From assembly GCF_002234595.1 (NCBI RefSeq), contig NZ_NMUL01000021.1:1-64000 (forward strand): DNA of 64,000 bases, in the 5' to 3' direction. Both the position numbers and the translations under genes were made by a program. The notes below the pieces were generated by a model, which saw only the letters and a list, made by a program, of their open reading frames with translations, did no database searches and was not told the DNA's origin. The DNA comes from Amycolatopsis vastitatis. Lineage in GTDB: Bacteria; Actinomycetota; Actinomycetes; Mycobacteriales; Pseudonocardiaceae. Positions 9,001-16,691 of this stretch are shown in pieces; position 1 is the stretch's first letter, and each line of letters starts with the position of its first letter.

Positions 9001-9109
9001 GAAGCGCGATGTGCGCCGAACGGCTCGACGTACCGGCCGGGCCTCGATCGTGCTCCGCCCAGAGCAGCAGACCCCGGCCGGGAGACCACAGAGCGTGCAC
9101 CAAGGGCAA
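6086..9109 (-). CDS. SNF2-family DEAD/DEAH-box helicase
   Basis: A 1007-residue protein with an N-terminal bacterial SNF2-associated region (about 1-500), then the SNF2 ATPase. Walker A is in DDMGLGKT near residue 558, the DEAH box in LDEAHAIKN near 658, and motif III is LTGTPVEN. The C-terminal helicase lobe shows FTQYTEFG, KAGGSGLTLT and the arginine-finger motif QATDRAFRIGQ. The TTG start is supported by GAAGGAG 9 bases upstream. The RapA/HepA-like architecture suggests ATP-driven remodelling of DNA-protein or RNA polymerase complexes. It is coupled to the SWIM protein downstream. Confidence 0.92.
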   Translation of the reverse strand: MPLVHALWSPGRGLLLWAEHDRGPAGTSSRSAHIALPHPFAVSSADLTALHPGKPTSATLLLPSRANRPLASSEAAAGGKRRGPAPSLRPWSVPALVVDATELDDLDDSATYGSSVTYLRAVARLAAELVRRGRVLPTLVRQGDAAEARWRPVLQGVDFVAFDALVAAMPPVGRAEQIAPLTGASPRALVTDALHALVDAAVRDRLARADPPVDLGGGRAAAGVWLSALQGGIPRVELPLGELGVLADAVAKWDEVADTDIVDGRACFRLAEVGTLRQPAEDDPDDLTGNGTKWQLQFLLRATADPSLLLSAGQIWSGRANGLVRDPKGLFVAELGRAALVEPMLAPALRRTQPSEYDLTVEEAERFLTSGATRLVEAGFEVQLPATWDGRRRLGLRLSVRSTPAEQVVARSRVGRDELGGFRWSIAVGDDEIGAEELAMLVAAKTPLVRLRGRWISVDADRLRAGLEFLRRDPHRSGDRPTAAELLELVHLARETPLPVTDVSADGWVGDVLAGRVDRALRTVELPPSFRATLRPYQQRGVAWLAFMAALGLGACLADDMGLGKTVQTLALEAVERADGDRRPTLVLCPMSLVGMWQREAANFAPGLRVHAHHGSARAHGDVLAGQVAAADLVVTTYATAARDADELEAFTWRRLVLDEAHAIKNADTATAKAVRRFTAGHRLALTGTPVENRLADLWSVLDLLNPGLLGSRFEFRQRFAAPIERGGDTATAAALRRLTQPYLLRRVKTDPSIVPELPEKIEIRQEYRLTREQGTLYCAIVDEMMKKIENSQGIKRRGNILAAITKLKQVCNHPAHLLHDGSPIGRRSGKVVRLEEVLTEILASGDRVLCFTQYTEFGHMLVPHLSERLGAEVAFLHGGLAKGSRDAIVERFQADDGPRILLLSLKAGGSGLTLTAASQVLHLDRWWNPAVENQATDRAFRIGQGRTVQVRKFVCPGTIEERIDSLIAKKRALAGMVVGEGDGWLTELSTDALRGVLTLGEEAIDD

Positions 9110-9246
9110 GGTCTGGGGCTCCTTCGTCCGGTCCGGGGGTTCCCCCCAGATCGTCGCACGGCAGGCGTCGGGGTCGCCGCCCGAGACCCGGCGAGCGCCC
9201 CCCGCGGCTCTTTACACAGCGGATGCGGCTGCTTACCCTTTCGCTC

Positions 9247-9260
9247 TGGAAGCGCTCCCA
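9247..9260. promoter_or_regulatory. CebR-type operator of the GH9 cellulase
   Basis: TGGAAGCGCTCCCA differs at one base from the palindrome TGGGAGCGCTCCCA, the established binding site of the LacI-family cellobiose repressor CebR in Streptomyces. It lies 16 bases before the chosen GTG start of the cellulase and downstream of an alternative ATG. That argues against the upstream start. Confidence 0.8.
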
Positions 9261-9276
9261 GACGCGAGGAGGCGGC

Positions 9277-11955
9277 GTGCGCACTTCGACGACGAAGGCG
9301 GCGGCCCGGGCGGTCGTGGCGCTGCTCGTGCTCGGCCTGACGCTGGCGGTTCCGGGGCTGTCCGCGGGCGCCGCACCCGCCGGAAAGTTCAACTACGCCG
9401 AGGCGCTGCAGAAAGCCGTCTGGTTCTACGACGCCCAGCGCTCCGGCGTGCTGCCCGCCGACAACCGTGTCTCCTGGCGGGGCCCGTCCGCCCTCGACGA
9501 CGGCAAGGACGCCGGCCTGGATCTCACCGGTGGCTTCTACGACGCCGGTGACCACGTCAAGTTCGGGCTGCCGTTCGAGTTCAGCATGACCATGCTCGCC
9601 TGGGGCGCCCTTGAGAACCGCACCGCTTACCAGAATTCCGGCCAGTGGCAGTACCTGCTGTCGAACCTGCGCTGGGGTGACGACTGGCTGGTCAAGGCGC
9701 ACCCGCAGCCCGACGTGCTCTACGGCCAGGTCGGCAAGGGCGACGACGACCACAAGTGGTGGGGCCCGGCCGAGACGATGGCCATGGCGCGGCCCGCCTA
9801 CCGCATCGACGACTCCTGCCCCGGTTCGGACCTCGCCGGTGAAGCCGCCGCGCAGCTGGCCGCGAGTTCGATGGTGTTCCAGACCGGCGACCCCGCCTAC
9901 TCGGCCACTCTGCTCACCCACGCCAAGCAGCTGTACTCGTTCGCCGACAAGCACCGGGGCGTCTACTCCGACTGCATCACCGACGCCCAGAGCTTCTACA
10001 AGTCCTGGAGCGGCTACCAGGACGAGCTGGTGTGGGGCGCGATCTGGCTCTACAAGGCCACCGGTGACACGAGCTACCTGACCAAGGCCCGCGCCGAGTA
10101 CGAAAAGCTGTCCACCGAACCGCAGACCACCACCCGCTCCTACCGCTGGACGCTGGCCTGGGACGACAAGTCCTACGGCGCCTACGTCCTGCTCGCCCAG
10201 CTCACCCACGACCCCGAGTACGTCGCCGACGCCAACCGCTGGCTGGACTGGTGGACCACCGGCGTCAACGGCCAGCACGTGCCCTACTCCCCCGGCGGCC
10301 AGGCCGTGCTCGACCAGTGGGGCTCACTGCGCTACGCGGCGAACACCGCGTTCGTGGCGCTCACCTACGCGGACTGGTTGCGCGCCGACGATCCCGTCCG
10401 CGCCACCACCTACCACGACTTCGGTGTGCGCCAGATCAACTACGCGCTCGGCGACAACCCGCGCGGCGCGAGCTTCGAGGCCGGGTTCGGCGTCAACCCG
10501 CCCCGCAACCCGCACCACCGCACCGCGCACGGCTCCTGGGCCGACAACATCAACGAACCGGCGCAGAGCCGGCACGTCCTGTACGGCGCGCTCGTCGGCG
10601 GTCCCACTTCGGCCAACGACGCGTACACCGACGACCGCACCAACTACACGATGAACGAGGTGGCACTCGACTACAACGCCGGCTTCACCAGCGCGCTGGC
10701 CCGCCTCTACGGCGAGTACGGCGGCACCCCGCTCGCCGCCTTCCCCCCGAAGGAAACCCCGGACGGCCCGGAGATCCTCGCGCAGGGCGCGCTCAACCAG
10801 CCAGACGGCGGCACGTTCACCGAGGTGAAGGCGTATGTGATCAACAAGTCGGCGTGGCCGGCGCGCACGTTCACCGGCTCGCTGCGCTACTACTTCACGC
10901 TCGACGGCGGCACCACGCCCGGCCAGATCTCGGTCAGCTCGGCGTACAACCAGTGCGACGCGCCGGCCGTGCACCAGTTCTCCGGCCCGACCTACTACGT
11001 CGAGGTCCGGTGTTCCGGCGGCGTCGCCCCTGGCGGCCAGTCCCGCTACCGCAAGGAGGTGCAGCTCCGGATCACCAGCACCGGAACCTGGGACCCCGGC
11101 AACGACTGGTCGCACACCGGCCTCGCGCCGAGCGGGACCGCGCCCGTGGACGCCCCGCGGCTGGTGCTCGCGCAGGGCTCCGCGGTGGTGTGGGGCAGCC
11201 AGCCAGTACCGTCCACAGGGGACACCACCCCGCCGACGGCACCCACCGGGGTCACCGCCACCGCCGGCAGCACCACCGTCGGTCTCACCTGGACCGCCGC
11301 CACCGACGACGTCGGCGTCGCCGGGTACGACGTGCTGAACGCGGCCGGCGCGACCATCGGCAGCACCACGGGCACCAGCTACCAGGTCACCGGCCTCACC
11401 CCCGGCACCGCGTACACGTTCTCGGTGCGCGCCCGGGACGCCGCCGGCAACCAGTCCCCGGCCGGCAGCCCGGTGTCGGTCACCACCACTACCGGCGGCG
11501 GCAACCCGGGCACACTCGCCGTGCAGCAGCGCCTCGGCAGCGGCGCCACCGAAACCCAGATCCGCACCAGCCTCCAGATCGTCAACCGGGGCAGCACGCC
11601 GGTCGCGCTGAACAGCGTCACCGCGCGCTACTGGTTCACCGGTGACGCCACGAACCCGGGCTACCAGATCTGGTGCGACTACGCGGTTCTCGGCTGCGGC
11701 AACGTCACCCTGCGCGTGGTGAAGCTCAGTACGCCTCGCCCGGGGGCCGACGCCTACGTCGAGGTCGCCTTCGGCGGCGGCACCCTCGCCGCGGGCGCGA
11801 ACACCGGCGAAGTCCAGATCCGGGTGGCCAAGGCCGACTGGTCCCCGTTCAACCAGGCCGACGACTACAGCTACCGCACGGCGGCGTCGTTCACCGATCT
11901 CGCCACCGCCACCGCCTACCGGTCCGGAGCCCTCGCCTGGGGTACCGAACCTTGA
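9277..11955 (+). CDS. Secreted GH9 endoglucanase with CBM3c, Fn3 and CBM3
   Basis: Cellulase of about 892 residues. A Sec signal peptide (basic start, ALLVLGLTLAVPGLSAGA) is followed by a GH9 catalytic domain to about residue 480 with GGFYDAGDHVKFGLP, the NPHHRTAHGSW histidine motif and the final NEVALDYNAGF glutamate. A CBM3c-like module follows (about 490-640), then an Fn3 domain (650-740) and a C-terminal cellulose-binding CBM3. The order GH9-CBM3c is typical of processive endoglucanases. The GTG start is chosen because GAGGAGG lies just upstream and because an ATG 54 bases earlier would put the CebR box inside the gene. Expected to be induced by cello-oligosaccharides. Confidence 0.93.
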   Translation: MRTSTTKAAARAVVALLVLGLTLAVPGLSAGAAPAGKFNYAEALQKAVWFYDAQRSGVLPADNRVSWRGPSALDDGKDAGLDLTGGFYDAGDHVKFGLPFEFSMTMLAWGALENRTAYQNSGQWQYLLSNLRWGDDWLVKAHPQPDVLYGQVGKGDDDHKWWGPAETMAMARPAYRIDDSCPGSDLAGEAAAQLAASSMVFQTGDPAYSATLLTHAKQLYSFADKHRGVYSDCITDAQSFYKSWSGYQDELVWGAIWLYKATGDTSYLTKARAEYEKLSTEPQTTTRSYRWTLAWDDKSYGAYVLLAQLTHDPEYVADANRWLDWWTTGVNGQHVPYSPGGQAVLDQWGSLRYAANTAFVALTYADWLRADDPVRATTYHDFGVRQINYALGDNPRGASFEAGFGVNPPRNPHHRTAHGSWADNINEPAQSRHVLYGALVGGPTSANDAYTDDRTNYTMNEVALDYNAGFTSALARLYGEYGGTPLAAFPPKETPDGPEILAQGALNQPDGGTFTEVKAYVINKSAWPARTFTGSLRYYFTLDGGTTPGQISVSSAYNQCDAPAVHQFSGPTYYVEVRCSGGVAPGGQSRYRKEVQLRITSTGTWDPGNDWSHTGLAPSGTAPVDAPRLVLAQGSAVVWGSQPVPSTGDTTPPTAPTGVTATAGSTTVGLTWTAATDDVGVAGYDVLNAAGATIGSTTGTSYQVTGLTPGTAYTFSVRARDAAGNQSPAGSPVSVTTTTGGGNPGTLAVQQRLGSGATETQIRTSLQIVNRGSTPVALNSVTARYWFTGDATNPGYQIWCDYAVLGCGNVTLRVVKLSTPRPGADAYVEVAFGGGTLAAGANTGEVQIRVAKADWSPFNQADDYSYRTAASFTDLATATAYRSGALAWGTEP

Positions 11956-12001
11956 TCAGCGCCGGCGGAGATGAAAGTTTCATGGCCCGGCCCACCGTTT
12001 G

Positions 12002-12015
12002 TGTTAGCGTTCACA
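12002..12015. promoter_or_regulatory. LacI-type operator upstream of GH27 gene
   Basis: TGTTAGCGTTCACA is an imperfect palindrome with the central CG typical of LacI-family operators. It lies 27 bases before the preferred start of the alpha-galactosidase. The same element, read on the other strand, occurs at 14723 with two differences. Confidence 0.65.
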
Positions 12016-12042
12016 TCTCTGTCACCGTCCGGCTCGCCGTCA

Positions 12043-13731
12043 ATGCTGATGGGGGTTCCGTTGTCGCACGCACCTTCTTCCGCCGTCACACCGCCACGCC
12101 GCCTCAGTCCTCTGTGGACGGTCTGCGTGCTGGTCGCCGCCCTCTTCTCCCTCGCGACGCCGTCGAGCGCCGCCCCGGCGGCGGCGGCGCCGATCACCAA
12201 GCCGCCGATGGGGTGGAACTCCTGGAACTCCTTCGCCGGGGCGATCGACCACACCGCCATCGAGCAGCAGGCGGACGCGATCGTGTCCTCCGGCATGAAG
12301 GACGCGGGCTACGAGTACGTCAACATCGACGACGGCTGGTGGACGGGCGCCCGGGACGCGGGCGGCAACATCACCGTCGACACCGCCAAGTGGCCCGGCG
12401 GGATGTCCGCCATCACCGCCTACATCCACAGCAAGGGCCTGAAAGCGGGCATCTACACCGACGCCGGCCGCAACGGCTGCGGGTACTACTACCCGACCGG
12501 GCACCCCGCCTACCCCGGCACCGGCGCCGAAGGCCACTACGACCAGGACTTCCTCCAGTTCTCCCGCTGGGGCTTCGACTACGTGAAGGTCGACTGGTGC
12601 GGCGGCCAGGCCGAGAAGCTCGACGCGCGTGCCTCCTACACCGCGATCAGCGACGCCATCACGCGCGCCACCGCCCAGACCGGGCGCCCGATGGTGTTCT
12701 CCGTCTGCGAATGGGGCAGCAACCAGCCGTGGAACTGGGCGCCGGGGATCGCCAACCTCTGGCGGACCAGCGGCGACATCATCTACTGGGGCGAGAAGCC
12801 CTCGATGTCACGCATGCTGGCCAACTTCGACGCCGCCCAGCACGCGAACGCCCAGAGCCCCGGCCACTACAACGACCCCGACATGCTCATCGCCGGGCTG
12901 TCCGGCTTCTCCGACGCGCAGAACCGCACCCACCTGAGCCTGTGGGCGATCTCGGGTGCCCCGCTGATCGCGGGCAACAAGCCCAGCTCCATGACCGCCG
13001 CCACCCGCGCCGCGCTGACCAACCGCGAGATGATCGCCATCGACCAGGACCCGCTCGGGCGGCAAGGGACGAAGGTCGCCGAGGACGCTTCGGGACTCCA
13101 GGTGCACCAGAAGGTGTTGTCCGGCACCGGCCGCCGGGCCGTCGTGCTGCTCAACCGCACCGGCTCGGCCGCGACCATCACCGCCCGGTGGTCGTCGCTC
13201 GGCCTGACCGGCTCCGCCGCCGTGCGCGACGTGTGGGCCGGCGCCGACCGCGGGACCTTCGCCTCGAGCTACGCCACGTCGGTCCCGGCCGGGGAGGCGG
13301 TCCTGCTCACGGTCACCGGAGGCGACGGCACGCCGCCGTCCGGCGGGGCGATCACCGGCAAGCAGTCCGGCCGCTGCCTCGACGTGCCGAACGGGACCTC
13401 GGCGAACGGCACCCAGCTGCAGCTGCAGGACTGCCAGGGCACGCCCGGCCAGACCTGGACCCGCACGGCGAGCCGCCAGCTGACGGTCTACGGCACCAAG
13501 TGCCTCGACGCGTCCAACCAGGGCACGGCGAACGGGACACCGGTGGTCATCTGGGACTGCAACGGCCAGGCCAACCAGCAGTGGACGGTCAACGCGAACG
13601 GCTCGATCTCGGGTCTCCAGTCGAACCTCTGCCTGGACGCGAGCGGCCAGGGAACCGCGAACGGCACCAAGGTGATCCTCTGGTCGTGCAACGGCCAGGC
13701 GAACCAGCAGTGGACGGTGCCCGCGGCGTGA
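12043..13731 (+). CDS. Secreted GH27 alpha-galactosidase with ricin-type CBM13
   Basis: A protein of about 562 residues. The signal peptide has basic RR followed by LSPLWTVCVLVAALFSLA. The GH27 domain begins PPMGWNSWNSF and holds the nucleophile Asp in YVKVDWCGG and the acid/base Asp in NDPDML. A C-terminal ricin-B trefoil (last 115 residues) has repeats ending QTWT, QQWTV and QQWTV, expected to bind galactosyl or arabinosyl polymers. An earlier ATG at 11971 would place the LacI operator inside the gene and is rejected. ATG 12043, ATG 12049 and TTG 12061 (behind a GGGGG run) all remain possible. Probable role: removing galactose side chains from galactomannan or arabinogalactan. Confidence 0.9.
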   Translation: MLMGVPLSHAPSSAVTPPRRLSPLWTVCVLVAALFSLATPSSAAPAAAAPITKPPMGWNSWNSFAGAIDHTAIEQQADAIVSSGMKDAGYEYVNIDDGWWTGARDAGGNITVDTAKWPGGMSAITAYIHSKGLKAGIYTDAGRNGCGYYYPTGHPAYPGTGAEGHYDQDFLQFSRWGFDYVKVDWCGGQAEKLDARASYTAISDAITRATAQTGRPMVFSVCEWGSNQPWNWAPGIANLWRTSGDIIYWGEKPSMSRMLANFDAAQHANAQSPGHYNDPDMLIAGLSGFSDAQNRTHLSLWAISGAPLIAGNKPSSMTAATRAALTNREMIAIDQDPLGRQGTKVAEDASGLQVHQKVLSGTGRRAVVLLNRTGSAATITARWSSLGLTGSAAVRDVWAGADRGTFASSYATSVPAGEAVLLTVTGGDGTPPSGGAITGKQSGRCLDVPNGTSANGTQLQLQDCQGTPGQTWTRTASRQLTVYGTKCLDASNQGTANGTPVVIWDCNGQANQQWTVNANGSISGLQSNLCLDASGQGTANGTKVILWSCNGQANQQWTVPAA

Positions 13732-13750
13732 GGCGCGGGTGCCCGGGCGG

Positions 13751-14638
13751 TCAGTGCTGGGCGAACTGCCGGTTCGTCGGCTGGACGACGTCGGCCTCGA
13801 CCGGCAGCGGGTCGAGGACCAGCCGTTCGCCGTAGATGTCGGTGACCGCGACGGCCCCGCCGCACCCGGCGCCGTTCTCGGACAGGAAGTAGTTGTAGTC
13901 GGTGCGCTGCAGCTGCTTCCAGGCGCCGCCCGCGCGGACTTCCAGCCGGACCACCGGGTTGCGGTGGTCGATCACCTGGATGCCGCACCAGTACTGGGAC
14001 GATCCGGTCTTGTAGCGGAGGGAGATCCGCTTCGCCGTGGGCGGGTTCACCAGCTTCCAGGTGACCGGGATCTCCCCGAGGTTGCGCGCCCCGAGGCGGT
14101 CGAACGCCTTCGGGTTCAGGTCCAGCTGCCCGACCCGGCACGGCGCCGGGCACAGGTTGGTGATCCGCACCGTCACGCTCGCGCCGCCGGCCGCCTGGAC
14201 CTGGACGTAGGCCCCGCACGCCCGGGAGCCCTCGAAGTCGGCGACGTTCATCGCCGCGTTCAGCGGGTCCGGGCTCGCGTCGTACCCGCACGCGCCGGTG
14301 CCGTCCGTGTCGTAGAAGGTGGCCACCCCGGAGCGGGTGACCCCCGGCTTGATCTTCCCGGCGAGCGGCGCGTTGCCCGAGGAGGCCACCGGAGCGGCCG
14401 CGGACGTCGAAGGCGCGACGCCGGAAGAGGCGGTGGTCGTCGTCGCGGGGGCGGGCGAACTCGACGGCGTGCTCACGGGCGGGGCGGTGACGGCCGCCCC
14501 GGTCGCGGAGGCGCCGGCCGGCGCGTTCGCCGCTTCGGCGGCGTCCGTCCCGTTCGCCCGGGTGACGACCAAGGCGACGACCGCCGCGGTCACCACGGAC
14601 AACGCCACCACCGACACGATGACCCGGCGTCTGGGCAC
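13751..14638 (-). CDS. Membrane-anchored expansin-like protein
   Basis: A 295-residue protein with one N-terminal membrane segment (VIVSVVALSVVTAAVVALVV) and a long Ser/Thr/Pro/Ala linker. The expansin fold then follows: a double-psi barrel with ATFYDTDGTGACGYD (about residues 95-190), then a CBM63-like domain ending with the YNYFLSENGAGCGG region. Bacterial expansins loosen cellulose and plant cell walls without hydrolysis. GTG start with GGGAGG 5 bases upstream. No cleavage site is evident after the membrane segment, so it is probably surface-tethered. It converges with the alpha-galactosidase 19 bases away. Confidence 0.8.
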   Translation of the reverse strand: MPRRRVIVSVVALSVVTAAVVALVVTRANGTDAAEAANAPAGASATGAAVTAPPVSTPSSSPAPATTTTASSGVAPSTSAAAPVASSGNAPLAGKIKPGVTRSGVATFYDTDGTGACGYDASPDPLNAAMNVADFEGSRACGAYVQVQAAGGASVTVRITNLCPAPCRVGQLDLNPKAFDRLGARNLGEIPVTWKLVNPPTAKRISLRYKTGSSQYWCGIQVIDHRNPVVRLEVRAGGAWKQLQRTDYNYFLSENGAGCGGAVAVTDIYGERLVLDPLPVEADVVQPTNRQFAQH

Positions 14639-14722
14639 CGCACCTCCCGAACCGCGACCTGGTTGAATGGTCCACAGTAGACAGGCTGTCGGAGGCGCGT
14701 CAACGACGGCCCGGCGGAGTTG

Positions 14723-14736
14723 TGTGAGCGTTAACA
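14723..14736. promoter_or_regulatory. LacI-type operator in expansin/GH64 divergent region
   Basis: TGTGAGCGTTAACA, on the other strand TGTTAACGCTCACA, differs from the site before the GH27 gene at two bases. It lies 85 bases upstream of the expansin-like start and 266 bases upstream of the GH64 start, so the expansin-like gene is the likelier target. Confidence 0.6.
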
Positions 14737-14822
14737 TACCCACCGTGACATGCCAGTTCCGGAACGAGCCGACCGACCGGGCAGCACTGCCGTCCGCACT
14801 GTCCACAATGGACCTCTGCGGC

Positions 14823-14838
14823 ACTGGACCAGACCACT
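14823..14838. promoter_or_regulatory. DasR-like (dre) operator
   Basis: ACTGGACCAGACCACT agrees at 14 of 16 positions with the DasR responsive element ACTGGTCTAGACCACT known from Streptomyces. A further half site, ACTGGTCC, follows at 14845. DasR is a GntR-family repressor released by glucosamine-6-phosphate, so this would connect fungal-wall glucan degradation to chitin sensing. Confidence 0.5.
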
Positions 14839-15002
14839 GAAAGCACTGGTCCGGGCAACGAAAGGGCAGTATCGAGGGCCGTCCATACCCACCCGGGCCG
14901 CCGGATATTGACCCCACCGGAACGCGTACCTACGGTCCGGTCACCGTTTCCGGCGGAAGCGGGCGGATCCGCCCCGAAATCCGCCCGTTCCGAGGAGGTG
15001 CC

Positions 15003-16643
15003 ATGCTGTCGAGGCGTACCTTCGTCACCGCGGGCCTGGTGGCCGCGGCGAGCACGCCGTTGTGGTCCGCCGCCACCGCGCCGCGCGCGCGAGCGGCCGC
15101 GGCCCTGCCGTTGACGCTGAAGAACAATTCGGGCAGCGGCACCGTCTACGCCTACATCAGCGGTTCGGACACCTCGGGCCGGCCCGGGTTCGTCACCGCC
15201 GACGGCCGGTTCCAGGCGCTGCCCAACCCGTCTTCGCCGGTGACGCCGATCCCCGACTACGCCATCCCGCTCGGCGGCTCGGGCTCCCAGCGGACCGTGA
15301 CGCTGACCGACTACCTCATCGGCGGCCGGGTGTGGTTCTCGGTGGACAAGAAGATCCAGTTCTTCGTCAACCCCGGGCCGGGGCTCGTGCAGCCCGGCTT
15401 CACCAGCTCGGACCCGAACTGGCAGACGAACTGGACGTTCTGCGAGTTCACCTACAACAGCGCGAACCTCTACGCGAACATCAGCTACGTCGACATGGTG
15501 GCGCTGCCGGTGTCGATGGCCACCACGGGCGCGGCGGGCTCGCAGTCGGTCAGCCCGCTGCCGGACGGCGCCCTCGGGAACATCGCGGACGGGCTGCGCG
15601 CGCAGCACAACGCCGACGGTGCGCCGTGGGACCGGCTGGTCGTCACCGACTCGTCCGGCAAGGTGGTGCGGGTGCTCGCGCCGGGCCACTCCCCCGTCGA
15701 CTTCGGCGGCTACTGGACGAACTACCTCAACGCCGTCTGGGACCACTACCGCTCGACGCCGCTGACGATCAACGGGCAGGGCGCGATCGGCTCCTACACC
15801 GGCACGGTCAGCGGGGACGCGATCGTGTTCGCCGGCCTGAACACCAACGGCGTGCCGTTCACCAAGCCGAGCGCGGTGGACATCTTCGGCTGCGCGAGCG
15901 GACCGCTGTACAACTCCGGCGGCGACGCGCGCGGCGCGATCGCCGCCCGGCTGGCCGCCGCGCTGAACCGCAGCAGCCTGCTGGTGGCGGGCGGGAACAA
16001 CCAGCCCGACGGCGTCGCCCCCGCCCAGTACTACAAGGACGCCACCACCAACCACTACGCCCGCCTGGTCCACCAGTACGCGTCGATCGGCTACGCCTTC
16101 CCGTACGACGACGTGGGCCCGACCGGTGCCCAGCCCGTCGACGGCCACCTCCAGGACCCGGCCCCGACGTCCTGGACGGTCTCGCTGGGCCCGGGCGCGG
16201 GCGGTGGCACGCCGCCACCCGGTTCCGGCGGCACGAGCGCGTTCTCGACGATCCAGGCGGAGGCCTACAACGACCAGAGCGGCACCCAGAACGAGTCGTG
16301 CGGCGACACGGGCGGCGGGGTGGACGTCGGCTGGATCGCGAACGGCGACTGGCTGAAGTACGCCCGCGTCGACTTCGGGACGGGCTCACCGAACCAGTTC
16401 GTCGCCCGCCTCGCCTCCGGCGCGCCCGCCGGGGTCAGCGGCGCGATCAAGGCGCGCCTGGACAGCGTGTCGGGCCCGGTCGTCGCCGAGATCGACTTCG
16501 CGAACAACGGTGGCTGGCAGCAGTGGCAGACGGTGCCGGCCAACATCGTCGCCCCGGCCACCGGCGTGCACGACCTCTACCTGACGTTCTCCGGAAGCTC
16601 GTCGGACTTCGTGAACATCAACTGGTTCACCTTCACCCGCTAG
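15003..16643 (+). CDS. Tat-exported GH64 beta-1,3-glucanase with CBM6
   Basis: A 546-residue protein. The twin-arginine signal is LSRRTFVTAGLVAAAS. A GH64 domain (about 36-400) contains FCEFTYNSANLYANISYVDM, whose Glu and Asp fit the catalytic pair of laminaripentaose-producing glucanases. After a Gly/Pro linker comes a C-terminal CBM6 (about 418-546) with IQAEAYNDQSGTQNE and IANGDWLKYARVDFG. Predicted to cleave fungal beta-1,3-glucan to laminaripentaose. Strong ribosome site GAGGAGG upstream. Its promoter region carries the DasR-like and LacI-type sites. Confidence 0.92.
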   Translation: MLSRRTFVTAGLVAAASTPLWSAATAPRARAAAALPLTLKNNSGSGTVYAYISGSDTSGRPGFVTADGRFQALPNPSSPVTPIPDYAIPLGGSGSQRTVTLTDYLIGGRVWFSVDKKIQFFVNPGPGLVQPGFTSSDPNWQTNWTFCEFTYNSANLYANISYVDMVALPVSMATTGAAGSQSVSPLPDGALGNIADGLRAQHNADGAPWDRLVVTDSSGKVVRVLAPGHSPVDFGGYWTNYLNAVWDHYRSTPLTINGQGAIGSYTGTVSGDAIVFAGLNTNGVPFTKPSAVDIFGCASGPLYNSGGDARGAIAARLAAALNRSSLLVAGGNNQPDGVAPAQYYKDATTNHYARLVHQYASIGYAFPYDDVGPTGAQPVDGHLQDPAPTSWTVSLGPGAGGGTPPPGSGGTSAFSTIQAEAYNDQSGTQNESCGDTGGGVDVGWIANGDWLKYARVDFGTGSPNQFVARLASGAPAGVSGAIKARLDSVSGPVVAEIDFANNGGWQQWQTVPANIVAPATGVHDLYLTFSGSSSDFVNINWFTFTR

Positions 16644-16691
16644 CCGGGCGGTCCGCGGGCCTCGCCGGCCGGGCGCGGCATGATGGCGGCC

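Larger units (their letters stand above)
14639..15002. other. Regulatory intergenic region, expansin-like / GH64
   Basis: A 364-base gene-free divergent region. It holds the LacI-type operator (14723) and the DasR-like site (14823, with a half site ACTGGTCC at 14845), both described separately. A GAGGAGGTG ribosome site comes immediately before the GH64 start. No small ORF with a ribosome site was found in it. Confidence 0.7.

Noticed and set aside
9223..9276. ATG 9223 as the cellulase start
   Set aside because: It would place a CebR operator inside the gene and add a non-signal-like N-terminus. GTG 9277 has GAGGAGG and gives a clean Sec signal.
11971..12042. ATG 11971 as the GH27 start
   Set aside because: The LacI-type operator at 12002 would lie inside the coding region, and the extra residues spoil the signal peptide.
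14803..14815. A DnaA-box-like CTGTCCACA and other TCCACA words in several gaps
   Set aside because: Copies are scattered singly and not clustered. There is no dnaA, dnaN or AT-rich unwinding region, so this is no origin.
9277..16643. The polysaccharide island as a biosynthetic or mobile cluster
   Set aside because: All genes are secreted hydrolases or wall-loosening proteins with separate operators. No integrase, transposase, direct repeats or biosynthetic enzymes were seen.
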